DNA of 64,000 nucleotides from Leptodactylus fallax. Taxonomy: Eukaryota; Chordata; Amphibia; Anura; Leptodactylidae. Positions 1 through 11,722 of this stretch are shown here, in pieces. The DNA lies in contig CAMRHE010000133.1 of assembly GCA_947044405.1 (NCBI GenBank), positions 4,357,001 to 4,421,000 of the forward strand, written 5' to 3'. The first letter of the stretch is position 1, and every line of letters starts with the position of its first letter. Below the pieces are notes generated by a model that searched no databases, had not been told where the DNA came from, and worked only from the letters and a program-made list of their open reading frames with translations. Position numbers and translations under genes: made by a program.

Positions 1-468
1 GGCTGCTCAGTACCATTCAATGAGAAATCCAACAGATGAGCTCTGTGATGGTTCAGTCTGTAACCCCCTCTCTGCTCTCCAGAATCCTTCACTGGCACCT
101 CCTTTGAATTAAGTTTATTTTATTTGGGTGCAAAGTTGTCTTAGATAGAGCATGTATTCTGGAGAGCTGAGGCTACTGACCAAGTTGACAAAGATTTAAT
201 TGTGAATGGGGCTCAGCAGCCTGCAATGTATGAGAGGGCTGCAGAAGACAAGTGAAGCTAAATTGTTAATAAAACCTAATTCAAAAAATGAATTTAATCC
301 AAAAATATAAGCGTTTCAGTACAAAAATACCCCCCAAAGATGTAAATATCCTCTTTCAAAGCGAAAGATTTCTGGTTTGATGATGACAATTAAAGTGTGT
401 GTTCTCCTTTAAGCATCCCTTTACAATGAATAAGCAGCAGGTGCTAGGGTATTTCAGCTTTAAAGTGT
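1..468. other. No gene recognised
   Basis: AT-rich sequence with no recognisable exon, transposon end or tandem repeat. If the CNBD gene continues to the left, this could be intron or downstream flank, but nothing here shows it. Confidence 0.4.
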
Positions 469-1947
469 GCAGAATTGAGCAAGCAGCTCTGGGGTACAAT
501 ACAGGATGTAACTCAGAATCAGCACTTGTAATGTATGTATTCTGTGACTGTACCAGCAGAATAGTGAGTGCAGCTCTGGAGTATAATATAGGATGTAACT
601 CAGGATCAGTACAGGATAAGTAATGTAATGTATGTACACAGTGACTGTACCAGCAGAATAGTGAGTGCAGCTCTGGGGTATAATACAGGATGTAACTCAG
701 GATCAGTACAGGATATGTAATGTAATGTATGTACACAGTGACTGTACCAGCAGAATAGTGAGTGCAGCTCTGGAGTATAATACAGGATGTAACTCAGGAT
801 CAGTACAGGATAAGTAATGTAATGTATGTATTCTGTGACTGTACCAGCAGAATAGTGAGCGCAGCTCTGGAGTATAATACAGGATGTAACTCAGGATCAG
901 TACAGGATAAGTAATGTAATGTATGTACACAGTGACTGCACCAGCAGAATAGTGAGTGCAGCTCTGGAGTATAATACAGGATGTAACTCAGGATCAGTAC
1001 AGGATAAGTAATGTAATGTATGTACACAGTGACTGCACCAGCAGAATAGTGAGTGCAGCTCTGGAGTATAATACAGGATGTAACTCAGGATCAGTACAGG
1101 ATAAGTAATGTAATGTATGTACACAGTGATTGTACCAGCAGAATAGTGAGTGCAGCTCTGGAGTATAATACAGGATGTAACTCAGGATCAGTACAGGATA
1201 AGTAATGTAATGTATGTACACAGTGACTGTACCAGCAGAATAGTGAGCGCAGCTCTGGAGTATAATACAGGATATAACACAGGATCAGTACAGGATAAGT
1301 AATGTAATGTATGTACACAGTGACTGTACCAGCAGAATAGTGAGCGCAGCTCTGGAGTATAATACAGGATGTAACTCAGGATCAGTACAGGATAAGTAAT
1401 GTAATTTATGTACACAGTGACTGTACCAGCAGAATAGTGAGCGCAGCTCTGGAGTATAATACAGGATGTAACTCAGGATCAGTACAGGATAAGTAATGTA
1501 ATGTATGTACACAGTGACTGCACCAGCAGAATAGTGAGCGCAGCTCTGGAGTATAATACAGGATATAACTCAGGATCAGTACAGGATAAGTAATGTAATG
1601 TATGTACACAGTGACTGCACCAGCAGAATAGTGAGCGCAGCTCTGGAGTATAATACAGGATGTAACTCAGGATCAGTACAGGATAAGTAATGTAATGTAT
1701 GTACACAGTGACTGCACCAGCAGAATAGTGAGTGCAGCTCTGGAGTATAATACAGGATGTAACTCAGGATCAGTACAGGATAAGTAATGTAATGTATGTA
1801 CACAGTGACTGCACCAGCAGAATAGTGAGTGCAGCTCTGGAGTATAATACAGGATGTAACTCAGGATCAGTACAGGATAAGTAATGTAATGTATGTACAC
1901 AGTGACTGCACCAGCAGAATAGTGAGTGCAGCTCTGGAGTATAATAA
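469..1947. repeat. 97-bp minisatellite, array 1
   Basis: About 15 head-to-tail copies of a 97-bp unit. Each contains the landmarks AGCAGAATAGTGAG, CAGCTCTGGAGTATAATACA and GGATCAGTACAGGATAAG. Copies differ by a few substitutions (for example AGTGAGTG versus AGTGAGCG, and CTGCACC versus CTGTACC). The first unit (about 469-560) is the most diverged, and the last ends abruptly after AGTATAATA near 1947. Because 97 is not a multiple of 3, each unit throws up a similar open frame of about 75 codons on the minus strand; these are by-products of the repeat and not genes. The same monomer forms array 2 at 29812-31728. Confidence 0.95.
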
Positions 1948-2376
1948 ACTGCACGAGTAATGTAAAGCATTTACAATTTTGTAAACTTGATGATGTAGGG
2001 AATGGTGTGCAGAGATGAATATAGACTTTAATAGGTGTTGTACTGAAAATGCTGTTTCAGGTAATACCACTTAGATTATACATACAGAATGTCTTATACC
2101 AAATGTAGTGAAAGCTTGGCAGTCACTGCCTGTCAAACTAAGCTGCCAAGTCTCCAATCAGATTCTACAATACATGTGCTTTTATGGCCAAATAAGAAAA
2201 ATCCAATGATGACATCTAGTCCAGTACCAAAATGTAAATCCAAAATTGCAGGACATTTTTAGATATGGCGAATCGACTCGTACTGTGCCAGGTTTGACCC
2301 GAATATTCCAAATTATTCGGTTTTTAAGAACCTAAACAATTTGTAATTCATCTCGGATGAACTAAAATGGCCATCT
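1948..2376. other. No gene; possible old transposon remnant
   Basis: No exon recognised. Around 2262-2345 there is GCGAATCGACTCG followed by CCGAATATTCC, resembling the ends of the hAT-type element found at 50278-50673, but too diverged to define. Confidence 0.3.
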
Positions 2377-3211
2377 TGTAAGAGACAGCCAATGTTGTCC
2401 TAAGCTTCATTTGTCTGTATAAACTGTTAATGTTGAATGTATTTCTGTGATTCTGTTCCTTTAAGACAGCAGCCATTGTAATTGTGACATGATGCTGGAG
2501 TGACTCCCCCCCTTTTATGTCAGCCTGCCTGTTCTGCAGACAGAATGTGAGCAGAGAAGCAGGAAGTGACGAGACAGAGAGCAGCAGCCATCTTAGCAAG
2601 TGTTGTATTGAACTGGTGTGGATATTTTTGGATACCACAGATAGAGACTCGCAGTGCTGTTGATGTACTGGACGGCACCTGCTAAACCCCGGCACATCCC
2701 AGCTCAGTGTATGGATTCGGCAGGACTGTCAGTGTGCTGGGTGGAATCTGCTGTTGGATTACATTGCATTCATTGGGTTTCCCTGTTAAAGAGGACTTCA
2801 TTTCTCCCGAGATCCTGATAACCGTGAGGAGAGGACGTTTCACTATAAAAGAAAGGATCGACTTTGGGCCCCACCGCGCGCCTACAGACTGTAAGCGGTC
2901 CACCTGGACCACTGGGGAAAGGGGGTGCACCCAAATGTGAAGTCAGGGTCAGTTAGGGATAGTTTTGAGTATATTGTTCATTCAGTGTCCATACTGCAGA
3001 AGTGGACAGAGTAAAAGTAGAAACCATTGCAGAATTTGCCTTGAAATTGTTCATGCTATATTGTATATTTTGCTTGTCTTTAGCCCTGTCATTTTACCTT
3101 TAACTAGCCTTTATCAACTTATAGTAAATATATATTTTTTTTTTGAACTACCGCGTGTGCGTTCATTTCTGGTTGCGGAGTCCAAACCACCTGCCTTGCT
3201 CTCGGTTCACA
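2377..3211 (+). mobile_element. Solo LTR, copy 1
   Basis: An 835-bp segment beginning TGTAAGAGACAG and ending GGTTCACA. It is flanked on both sides by ATCT (2373-2376 and 3212-3215), a 4-bp target duplication. A TATA box (TATAAAA) lies at 2844-2850, where a U3/R promoter would sit. The same sequence recurs inverted at 51121-52057. TG...CA ends, a short duplication, an internal TATA box and the absence of any internal coding region support a solo LTR of a Gypsy-type or endogenous-retrovirus element. No gag, pol or env was seen next to it. The family is unknown to me. Confidence 0.65.
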
Positions 3212-3223
3212 ATCTCCTGTAAA

Positions 3224-3665
3224 TTATTATACCCTGAGGTCTCTTTCGACCCCAGAGTATAATAGGTGGAATCCAACCCAGGGGAGGTGACAAAAATAAA
3301 AAACATTTATACTCACCTTCTGTTACCTCTTCTGAGCCTCCTTGAGGCATACGGCAATCCGAGTCTTCCTCCTCCGGACAAATGAAGTCACAGAAGTGTG
3401 CCAGAGCCGGCTTCGGGCGCTCTTCTATGACATCATGTGCCCAGGGTCACCACTAAGGCCTGTGATTGGGACTCAGCAGTGACATGGACACGCCGAGAAG
3501 AGAATAGCAACAGATTCCGCCAGGAGGAAGGTGCAGAGTGCCAGACTCCATTAGGAGGCCCAGAAGAGGTAATGGAAGATGAGTATAAATGTTTTTTATA
3601 TTTTTGTCACCTCTCCTGGGCCTCCACCTATTATACTCTGAAGAGACCCCAGTGTATAATAATTT
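3224..3665. repeat. Palindromic interspersed repeat
   Basis: The two ends are inverted copies of each other. The left end reads AGAGTATAATAGGTGGA with TTTATACTCACC inside it; the right end reads ATGAGTATAAATG with CCTATTATACTCTG. The palindromic ends carry the motif ACTCTGGGGTCTNNNNAGACCCCAGAGT. The same module lies inside the hAT copies at about 34575-34612 and 53563-53886, so this may be a separate MITE or a remnant of the hAT family. The two frames of about 120 codons crossing it in opposite directions are palindrome by-products. Confidence 0.65.
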
Positions 3666-4059
3666 CCCTTCCGGGTTTATCCATACAAGCTCAGACCGAA
3701 CCTGGGGGCTTACATCATCCAAACACAGGACGAAACAAATCTTCTGGGGTTCGCCCATCTTTTTCAGCCCCAAAAACATCCCCCCTAAAAACACTGAAAT
3801 GATAGTTTTGTAAACCCCGCTCATGTTAGGTTCGGTTCACAAGACTGCGGGTAAGGATGCTCTATGGAGGTACAGTTTTAACATATCTATGAAAGTCCTT
3901 ACCTGTCTGGTTATGGCAAGCAAGGAAACGCAGTCATGGCACACCACTGTTGCATTTCTCTTAGCATTAGTCAAAATGGCCACGTCCTACAAAACAACAG
4001 TAAACCAAAGAAAAATGAATGTTTTTGAATTTTTATGTTTTTATAGATTTTTTTTTAAT

Positions 4060-4335
4060 TTTAAAAACTTTTTTTTTGTTGTATTTATTATTTACTATTT
4101 TATTAGCCCCCTGGGATTTTCTGATTGCAAGGCCCAGAGACTGCAATACAACTTTCTATGGAACTTTTGGTATGTTACTATTGAGGCTGGTCATAGACCA
4201 GCCTCAATAGTAATATTCCTATGGCAGGCCTGGAAGCCTTCAGTAGGCTCCTGTCTGCTGAAGCTGTCCTGCAGCAAAGAAGGTACAGGCAGGTGGGGAC
4301 TTTTTTTTTTTTTTTACTTTGGGGAGGGGGGGTTT
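4060..4335. repeat. Frog interspersed repeat with perfect hairpin
   Basis: T-rich sequence followed by a GC-richer block with a perfect 18-bp inverted repeat (4175-4192 and 4196-4213) around a 3-base loop (ATA). Composition and order of motifs (poly-T, CTGATTGCAAGGCCC, AGACCAGCCTC, CAGGCCTGGAAG) parallel the longer repeat at 43120-44330, which has AAGCCTATGGCTTGG as its hairpin. I regard both as members of one old interspersed family of unknown class. Confidence 0.5.
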
Positions 4336-4499
4336 GTTAATTTTTTGGAAGAAAACCTGGAATAAATAGAGAAAAACTTAAATTATAGTTAAATATACAA
4401 ACTCCATGCAGATGCTAACTCTGGATTTGTACTGATGAGCACAATGCCACAAAGCAATAGGACATATCCCAAATATTTGAGTCTCAAATTGCAGGACAC

Positions 4500-5547
4500 T
4501 TAAAGGGAGTGTCCCCAGAACCCAGCATATCAACCCAGCCCTGCAGATAGGTTAGTGTCACCAGAGCCCAGCATATCACCCCAGCCCTGCAGATAGATAG
4601 GTTAGTGTCACCAGAACCAGTATATCACCACAGCCCTGCAGATAGATAGGTTAGTGTCACCAGAACCAGCATATCACCCCAGCCCTGCAGATAGATAGGT
4701 TAGTGTCACCAGAACCAGCATATCACCCCAGCCCTGCAGATAGATAAGTTAGTGTCACCAGAACCAGCATATCACCCCAGCCCTGCAGATAGATAGGTTA
4801 GTGTCACCAGAACCAGCATATCACCTCAGCCCTGCAGATAGATAGGTTATTGTCACCAGAACCACTATATCACCCCAGCCCTGTAGATAGATAGGTTAGT
4901 GTCACCAGAACCAGCATCTCACCCCAGCCCTGCAGATAGATAGGTTAGTGTCACCAGAACCAGCATATCACCTCAGCCCTGCAGATAGATAGGTTATTGT
5001 CACCAGAACCACTATATCACCCCAGCCCTGTAGATAGATAGGTTAGTGTCACCAGAACCAGCATCTCACCCCAGCCCTGCAGATAGATAGGTTAGTGTCA
5101 CCAGACCCAGCATATCACCCCAGCCCTGCAGATAGATAGGTTAGGGTCACCAGAACCACTATATCACCCCAGCCCTGCAGATAGATAGGTTAGTGTCACC
5201 AAAACCAGCATATCACCCCAGCCCTGCAGATAGATAGGTTAGTGTCACCAGACCCAGCATATCACCCCAGCCCTGAAGATAGATAGGTTAGTGTCACCAG
5301 ACCCCAGCATATCACCCCAGCCCTGCAGATAGATAGGTTAGGGTCACCTGAATCAAACATTGTTTTCCTCTTGTGAACCCCTGTCTCTGTTGCCAAGGTA
5401 TTATTGTTTTTGTCAACATGCAATGAGCTCTTTGGAGCAAAGAGGACGTTGCCATTGCTCCAAAGATGTAATTTTGATTCAGATGATAACCTATCTATCT
5501 GCAGGTCTAGGTTGATATGGTGGATTCTGGTGACAGCTTCCCTTTAA
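4500..5547. mobile_element. T2/Kolobok-type MITE with internal array
   Basis: Bounded by TTAA at 4500-4503 and 5544-5547. The terminal inverted repeats read TTAAAGGGAGTGTCCCCAG at the left and, reverse-complemented, TTAAAGGGAAGCTGTCACCAG at the right, then continue as matching AGCATATCAACC / ACCATATCAACC and CTGCAGATAG. TTAA duplications with TTAAAGG ends are typical of the T2 MITE family, mobilised by Kolobok transposases in Xenopus (established knowledge). The element is unusually long because its left subterminal region is tandemly amplified (next entry). The non-amplified right arm keeps a single inverted copy at about 5487-5540. Confidence 0.75.
4540..5345. repeat. 49-bp minisatellite derived from T2 terminal repeat
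   Basis: About 16 copies of a 49-bp unit containing GATAGATAGGTTAGTGTCAC, CAGAACCAGCATATCACCCC and AGCCCTGCA. The unit corresponds to the subterminal sequence of the T2 element that encloses it; the opposite end at 5487-5540 carries the same motif inverted and only once. Variants such as AACCACTATATC and CCTGTAGATAG recur at regular intervals, suggesting that blocks of two or three units were duplicated together. Confidence 0.9.
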
Positions 5548-6189
5548 GCCTCACCTCTAATGCTGCAGAACACACCCACAACTATTAGGATACACCATTT
5601 TTTGCAGACTTGAATACTCCCAGCCTGGATGGTTCAAGAAACCAAAGTATGCAACAGTATTAATCACAGTGTAAGAAAAAAAGTATCTAAAAGCATGTAT
5701 ATAGATAATATACAGTAGAGGTCAGTATTTGTGTAGGTAGGTACAGTATAAACCTGGTGCAGTGATATACACAGTATAATTTGATACGTTCAGTTTTTGG
5801 TCTGTTTGTGGTAAAGCTCATTTGGTAGTCTTGGACATATTCTCGAGTACATGAAAGCATCAGAGCTCATGAATTTTCACCCAGGAAACATCACGTCATA
5901 AAAGATGGACCAATATTCTGTAAATGTTTAAAGAAGAATAATGATTTTATTCATTAGCAGAAGATTAATGACACAACACATTATTAATGGCTTCTAGCAA
6001 ATTAAGAAGTTTGAGCACATTGAGCTTTAGGATAAGGGAATATTAATTAGACTGTACAATATAATGAACACATATTCTATTCCTAGTAATAGGGGCCATA
6101 AAATATGACAAATGGCAACTGTACAAAGAATACATTTGCATATTTTGGGTTTGGATATGTGAAACACCAAATAAACCAATGTCCTAATA
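5548..6189. other. No gene recognised
   Basis: AT-rich unique-looking sequence; no splice-bounded coding segment, transposon end or array could be supported. Confidence 0.4.
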
Positions 6190-8010
6190 GTTGTGCCATC
6201 CTGCAACCTAATCAGAATGCCAGTGACAATCCTGCAACCTGAACAGGTTTCCAATGACCCTTCTGTAACCTAATCAGAATGGTAATGCACTACCCTGCAA
6301 CCTAATAGAAATGGCAATGTACCATCCTGCAACCTCATAAGAACGGCAATGCACTACCCTAAAACCTAATAGAAATGGTAATGCACCATCTACAACCTAA
6401 TGAGAATGGCAATGCACTACCCTTCAACCTAATAGGAACGGCAATGTACCATCCTGCAACCTCATGAGAACAGCAATGCACCATCCTGTAGCCTAATCAG
6501 AATGCCAGTGCACTATCCTGCTACCTAATCAGAACGGCAGTACACCTTCTTGCAACCTAATCAGAATACCAATGCACCATCCTGCAACCTAATCAGAATA
6601 CTGTACTAATGCACCATCCTGCAACCTAATCAGAATACTAATGTACCATTCTGCAGCCTAATCAGAATGCCAGTGCACTATCCTGCTACCTAATCAGAAT
6701 GGCAGTGCATCATCCTGCAACCTAATCAGAATGGCAGTGCACCATCCTGCAACTTAATCAGAATACTAATGTACCACCCTGCAGCCTAATCAGAATGCCA
6801 GTGCACTATCCTGCTACCTAATCAGAATGGCAGTACACCTTCCTGCAACCTAATCAGAATACCAATGCACCATCCTTCAACCTAATCATAATAGCAGTAC
6901 ACCATCCTGCAACCTAATGAGAATAGCGGTACACCATCCTGCAACCTAATCAGAATACCAATGCATCATCCTGCAACCTAATCAGAATGGCAGTGCACCA
7001 TCCTGCAACCTAATCAGAATACTAATGTACCATCCTGCAGCCTAATCAGAATGGCAGTACACCTTCCTGCAACCTAATCAGAATACCAATGCATCATCCT
7101 GCAACCTAATCATAATGGCAGTACACCATCCTGAAACCTAATGAGAATAGTGATACACCATCCTGCAACCTAATCAGAATAGCAGTACACAATCCAGCAA
7201 CCTAATCAGAATGGCAGTGCACCATCCAGCAACCTAATCAGAATACTAATGTACCATCACGCAATCTAATCAGAATTGCAAAGCATTATCTGCAACCTAA
7301 CGAGAATGACAATGCACCATCCTGCAACCAAATTAGAATGCCAGTGCACTATGCTTCAACCTGATCAGATTGCCAATGAACCCTCCATTAACCTAATTAG
7401 AATTATAATGCACCATCCTGCAACCTATTCAGAATGGCAGTACACCCTCCTTCAACCTAATGAGAAGGACAATGCACCATCCTGCAACCTAATCAGAATA
7501 CCAATGCACCATCCTGCAATCTAATTGGAATTGTAATGCACCATCCTGAAATATAATTGGAATTGCAATTCACCATCCTAAAACCTAATAGCCATTCACC
7601 ATCATGCAACCTCATGAGAACGTTAATGCACCACCTGTAACCTAAGGAGAACAACAATGCTCAATCTGCAACCTAATGAGAATGGCAAAGCACCACCCTG
7701 CAACCAAGTCAGAATACCAATGTACCATCCTGCCAGTGCACTATCCTTCAACCTGAACAGATTGCCAATGCACTATCCTGCAACCTAATTGGAATTGCGA
7801 TGCACCATCCTGCAACCTAGTCAAAATACCAATGTATCACCCTGCAACCTATTCAGAATTGCATTGCACCATCCTGCAACCTAATAGCAATTCACCATCC
7901 TGCAACATAATGTGTATGACATTGCACTATACTGCAACCTAATCAGGACGGCAATGCACCATCCTGCAATCTAATAGCAATTCACCATTCTGCAACCTGA
8001 TCAGATGCCA
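6190..8010. repeat. 32-bp minisatellite, degenerate
   Basis: Roughly 55 copies of a unit near 32 bp with core CCATCCTGCAACCTAATCAG followed by AATGGCAGTGCA. Variation is much higher than in the 97-bp arrays. Higher-order blocks are visible in the middle (about 6490-7260), while units beyond 7500 have lost or gained several bases. This indicates an old array that is no longer being homogenised at its edges. Confidence 0.9.
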
Positions 8011-8359
8011 ATAACTAGATGGATGGTCACCCAGGTCAATAAATTGATCCCCATAATCTCATAGACAGAGAATATCTGGAATTACAGTACCTTCAGATAA
8101 CTCATGCTACTATTATACTGTCATGTTTACGGGTGTCTAATTTTGCTAATATCCCTATTCATGCATCAAGGCTCTTTTATGGGTCGGATGTTAACTTACA
8201 GGGTTTCTAAATACAGGTGGCTCTACAGAGACCATTTTCTTCCTTCTGATGGGAAAAAAATGTCCATATCTTTTTGTTTAGTTATATATGGAATTTGTAA
8301 GGTAGTGTCACAATGGAAAATAATGGTGTAGCCCAGGTTAAAAATAACACACCAAACAT

Positions 8360-8476
8360 ATAATAGATAAATAGATAGATAGATATATATAGGTAATAGA
8401 CAGATTAGATTGATTGATAAATAAAGAAATATTAGATAGATAGATAGATAGATAGATGATACATAGATAGAGATAG
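8360..8476. repeat. GATA microsatellite, short
   Basis: Interrupted (GATA)n/(TAGA)n tract with ATAGATAGATAGATAGATGA near 8436-8460. It is a small relative of the large GATA block at 19.6-21.1 kb. Confidence 0.9.
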
Positions 8477-9410
8477 ATACATTAGAGATTTCCTAAGCCA
8501 TGATACCCACGTGCCATGAGGGCATTCTACAGAGCCAATTAACTAAGCCAGTCTTTCTTTAACAAATGTGATAAAGCCCCCATATAGTGAGGTCGACAAA
8601 ACAGTTAACTCATTAGCATATCTTCTAAAAAGTATGCAAATCTATCGGAGAGGAGATCCATGCGAGCTTCTAGAGAAGAGACGACATGAGGCTGTTATCG
8701 TCCCCTAAGTTCTCTTCTATTACATTGTAATAAGTGTAGAGGAATCCTCAGCTCCAGTTAATTAAGGAGCCCACAGGTATCGGAGTCAGGTGTCACTAAT
8801 TAGCGAGCAGCCTCTCCACCAGGATGTATCGCTCCTTCGCTTCTCCTCATGACTGCGCTCTTGGAAATTGCTTGGAGCTGCGCTTCTCTGAGGTCTTGGC
8901 TCCCAACAGGGATTCCAGGCTACTGAACTTCCTTTCTCCCTAAAAGTTTCTCGTAAAGATCTGAATTAATTGACTTCCAGATCTAATTGCAGGCCCCATA
9001 GCTCTGATTCCACTGTTGGATGGATTCGCTCTGCCGGCCTTTGAAAGTTCTGCGTTTGTTCGTGTTTATGACTTGCGATGAGTGAAAGCTTCCAGATCTG
9101 GAATCTGCTAGGACTTCAGAAGATCATTCTCATTACTGCAAGCAACCCATGTAATGCCATGGAGAGTGGGGGCTTAACCACTAAAATATCTATGTATTAC
9201 AATGGCGGCCTGCATTCGCCATCGTACGACTAATCCCAGCAGGCAACATCTCCTGGTTACTTTGGTCTCTCGCCGTGCACCCAGTGCTTCTCCATATAGC
9301 TGTCCTCCTGTTGCCTTTGCACCTGGGTCTGGATGGGCACAACCTCCCTCTCAGCAACTTGAGAGTTTAACCTGCACCCCTGTGGACCCTCCAGCCAATC
9401 CCAGAATGCA
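8477..9410. other. No gene; unique-looking sequence
   Basis: Compositionally balanced sequence without repeat signatures; no open, splice-bounded exon was recognised on either strand. It contains TTAATTAAGGAG and several CTAATTAG-type homeodomain-like cores (about 8757-8800), compatible with non-coding regulatory DNA, but that is only inference. Confidence 0.3.
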
Positions 9411-9980
9411 GGGCCAGTTTAACCATAGGGCAAACTTGCACCAGACTTTATGGTAGCGGGCCCCCTTGGGACAGCAGGGCAGTCCAGCGTTTACAGTGTC
9501 CTACGCTCCCTGTTTCCCCATTTGGCCCCTGTCTCTGCTCCCGGTGTCTTGGGTGTAGTAGGTGCGATGTGATGACGTCACTTACATTGCGACTGCTGCT
9601 CCCTGAAACTTCCACAACCAAAATCAGAAGGGAACGGGGAAAAGTCAGTATTAGGTTTTGGGGTTTTATTGTTAGTTTTATTTAAAACTGGAGGAGGACA
9701 TTATGCTGTTGTTGCACCAGGAGAGGGACTTTTTATTGTGGGTCAACTGGAGGAGGGCCTTATAATATAATGTCTCAGGGGCCACTGAGGGACAAGTTAA
9801 TGTCAGAGGGGCCACTGGGGGCAGGTTCATGTGTGATGGGCCAATATGTTATATAAAGCACTTGGAGGGGATTTTGTGATGGGCCACTGAGGGGCCTTAT
9901 ATTGTATGGGGCCACTAAGGGGTATTATACTATGTGGGGGCCATTATAATTTGTGCGGGTCAGTGTAAGTAGTGGTGATT
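9411..9980. mobile_element. Remnant of the hAT family with GGGGCCACT units
   Basis: Contains GCAAACTTGCACC with GGGCCCCCTTGGGAC at 9430-9472, then several degraded units of GGGGCCACTGAGGGG spaced about 31-35 bp apart (9760-9950). These match the internal tandem unit of the hAT copies at 22176-23306 and 52613-54155. Neither terminal inverted repeat is intact. Confidence 0.45.
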
Positions 9981-10661
9981 GGGGGGGGACTCACTTATGA
10001 AATTTTTGCACTGGGTCTACCAATGTACTAAAATGACCCTGTCTGCATGGTGCCTGAACAGCATAGGTTCTTGGTTGTCCAGTTCCTGCAGGAGTTTTGT
10101 GATTGTGTTCCTGCTTGATTTTCCGTTCCATGACCTTGTCGGGTTTTCCACCTCTGCTCCTGATTTTATTCCTGATCTAATCACCCTCTGTGTATGACAT
10201 TTTGGTTTCCTACAACCCTGCATTTCCACTGATTTCAGTATAAAAACGTAGGACACCCAACGGACACGCGGCGGACCCCATTATAGTCTATGGGGTCTAT
10301 GGGTGTCCACGGGTAACCACTGTTTTAGCGGTCCGGCTTTTTGTCGACAGGAGTATAGCTATAGGTAGCAGAGGTAGAAGTCACTACCAGGACACTGAGG
10401 GGACCCCAAAGCTCCCTCTGCCACATAAAATATACCACTATTTTAAATGGCACAAGGTAGTTAGAGCCCATTTACAGATTTTGCATTGGGGCCCATGAAC
10501 TTCAAGTCACGCTTCAGGTTATGGAAGATCGTTTACCTGCCTTGTTAAAATCTACAGTAAAACCTTGAGTTGTTTGCACCGTTTTCAATTGTCTCCTGAC
10601 AATCCTGCACCAACATCAAGGGCACCCCAACCACCATCAAGCAGGAGACAAAAATAAACTA
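9981..10661. other. No gene; old interspersed repeats
   Basis: Includes a TTCCTGC-rich stretch (10070-10180), similar in style to 27420-27560 and 60630-60870, and the phrase CCCATTATAGTCTATGGGG (about 10277), which recurs in weaker form at 15945. I see no coding exon. Confidence 0.4.
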
Positions 10662-11175
10662 TTAAAGGGTTTATCCCATTTTTAAAAAAATATGGGCTAA
10701 ATAGCAGGATACATCAATACAAATCACTTCCTAATATATATCCTGGTTAAATTTGGCACCGTTAATTTGATTCATTTTCAAGTCATTGAGCTAAGAATGA
10801 CGTTTCATTTGCAAGCTCACTAACCCTCCCTGTCAGCAGTTCAGCCAGCAGATGAAACATCACAGCAGCGCATGACCTTGGATGTGGGAGTGATTTATTA
10901 CCTGTGATTTCATTGCATGGGAGACTGGAGGAGGGAGGGATACATAGAGAGTGAGAGCAGGCAGATGAATCATGGGAAATGTAGTTTGTCCAGAGCTTCA
11001 CTGCATGTAAATAACAGTACTTTGGGGTAGGCAGGTAGGAACAGCAAGTAAAGTAGGTAGGTAGGAGCAGCAAGTAAAATAAATTCAAGGAAAGGGTGCA
11101 CAAGGGAAAAGTGAGTACTTGGCACTGCGGTGGATGTATTAGCAGATAATTTTTGGAAGCTGGATAACCCCTTTG
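10662..11175. mobile_element. Degraded T2-type MITE
   Basis: The left end is TTAAAGGGTTTATCCCA at 10662. The right end GGATAACCCCTTTGAGG (about 11161-11177) is its inverted partner with the last TTAA mutated to TTGA. The interior has no protein-coding signal. Confidence 0.5.
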
Positions 11176-11722
11176 AGGCTAAGTTCACACCTGCGCCAGG
11201 CTCTCTGTCATTCGGGTGCTCCGTGCAGGACTTTTCTCTCTGTCGATTTCTGGCGGTTTCTGCGGCGAAGTCTCCAGCACAGATGTGACCTATGCCTGAC
11301 ACTTCTATTTCTGAACACATTCTTACTTTGCATTTTCTCTGCATCTGCCTAAAACTTTTGCAGCACGCTTGTATATCCAGTATACAGCTGTAAATGGCTT
11401 CTACGTCCCAGTTCATTTCATTCCATTCGCTTTATTGTAAACAGTTGGTTAAACAAAGTTTGTTAGCTGGAGTTTCATTTCCGGCAGATCTCAGGTAGCG
11501 CTTTATGGCACGGAGCCCTGCTTTGTGATTGTTGTGTGAGAGTTTTCATTAAAGCTTGATTGATTGATTTTAAACCAGCGCCGATCCCCTGGATGTTTCC
11601 CCGGCGCACAGAACAGAAATTGGAAAGTATTACTCATTATAATTTACAAACATCCACTTATCTGCAGAGCGGCGGATTCCGATTCCATCATGCAAACGGC
11701 ATAATAAACAACTCCTACCTAC
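11176..11722. other. Presumed intron of the CNBD gene
   Basis: Lies immediately 3' (minus strand) of the exon at 11723-11885 and begins with its splice donor. Contains an old repeat (TTCACACCTGCGCC, about 11188) and otherwise unique sequence. No further exon found. Confidence 0.45.

Noticed and set aside
356..2070. Series of similar minus-strand open frames of about 75 codons (MYIHYITYPV type)
   Set aside because: They recur every 97 bp in shifting frames because the repeat unit is not a multiple of 3; no gene context. The same holds for 29755-31733.
3437..3824. Opposed frames of about 120 codons
   Set aside because: They lie in a palindromic interspersed repeat, which produces matching open frames on both strands.
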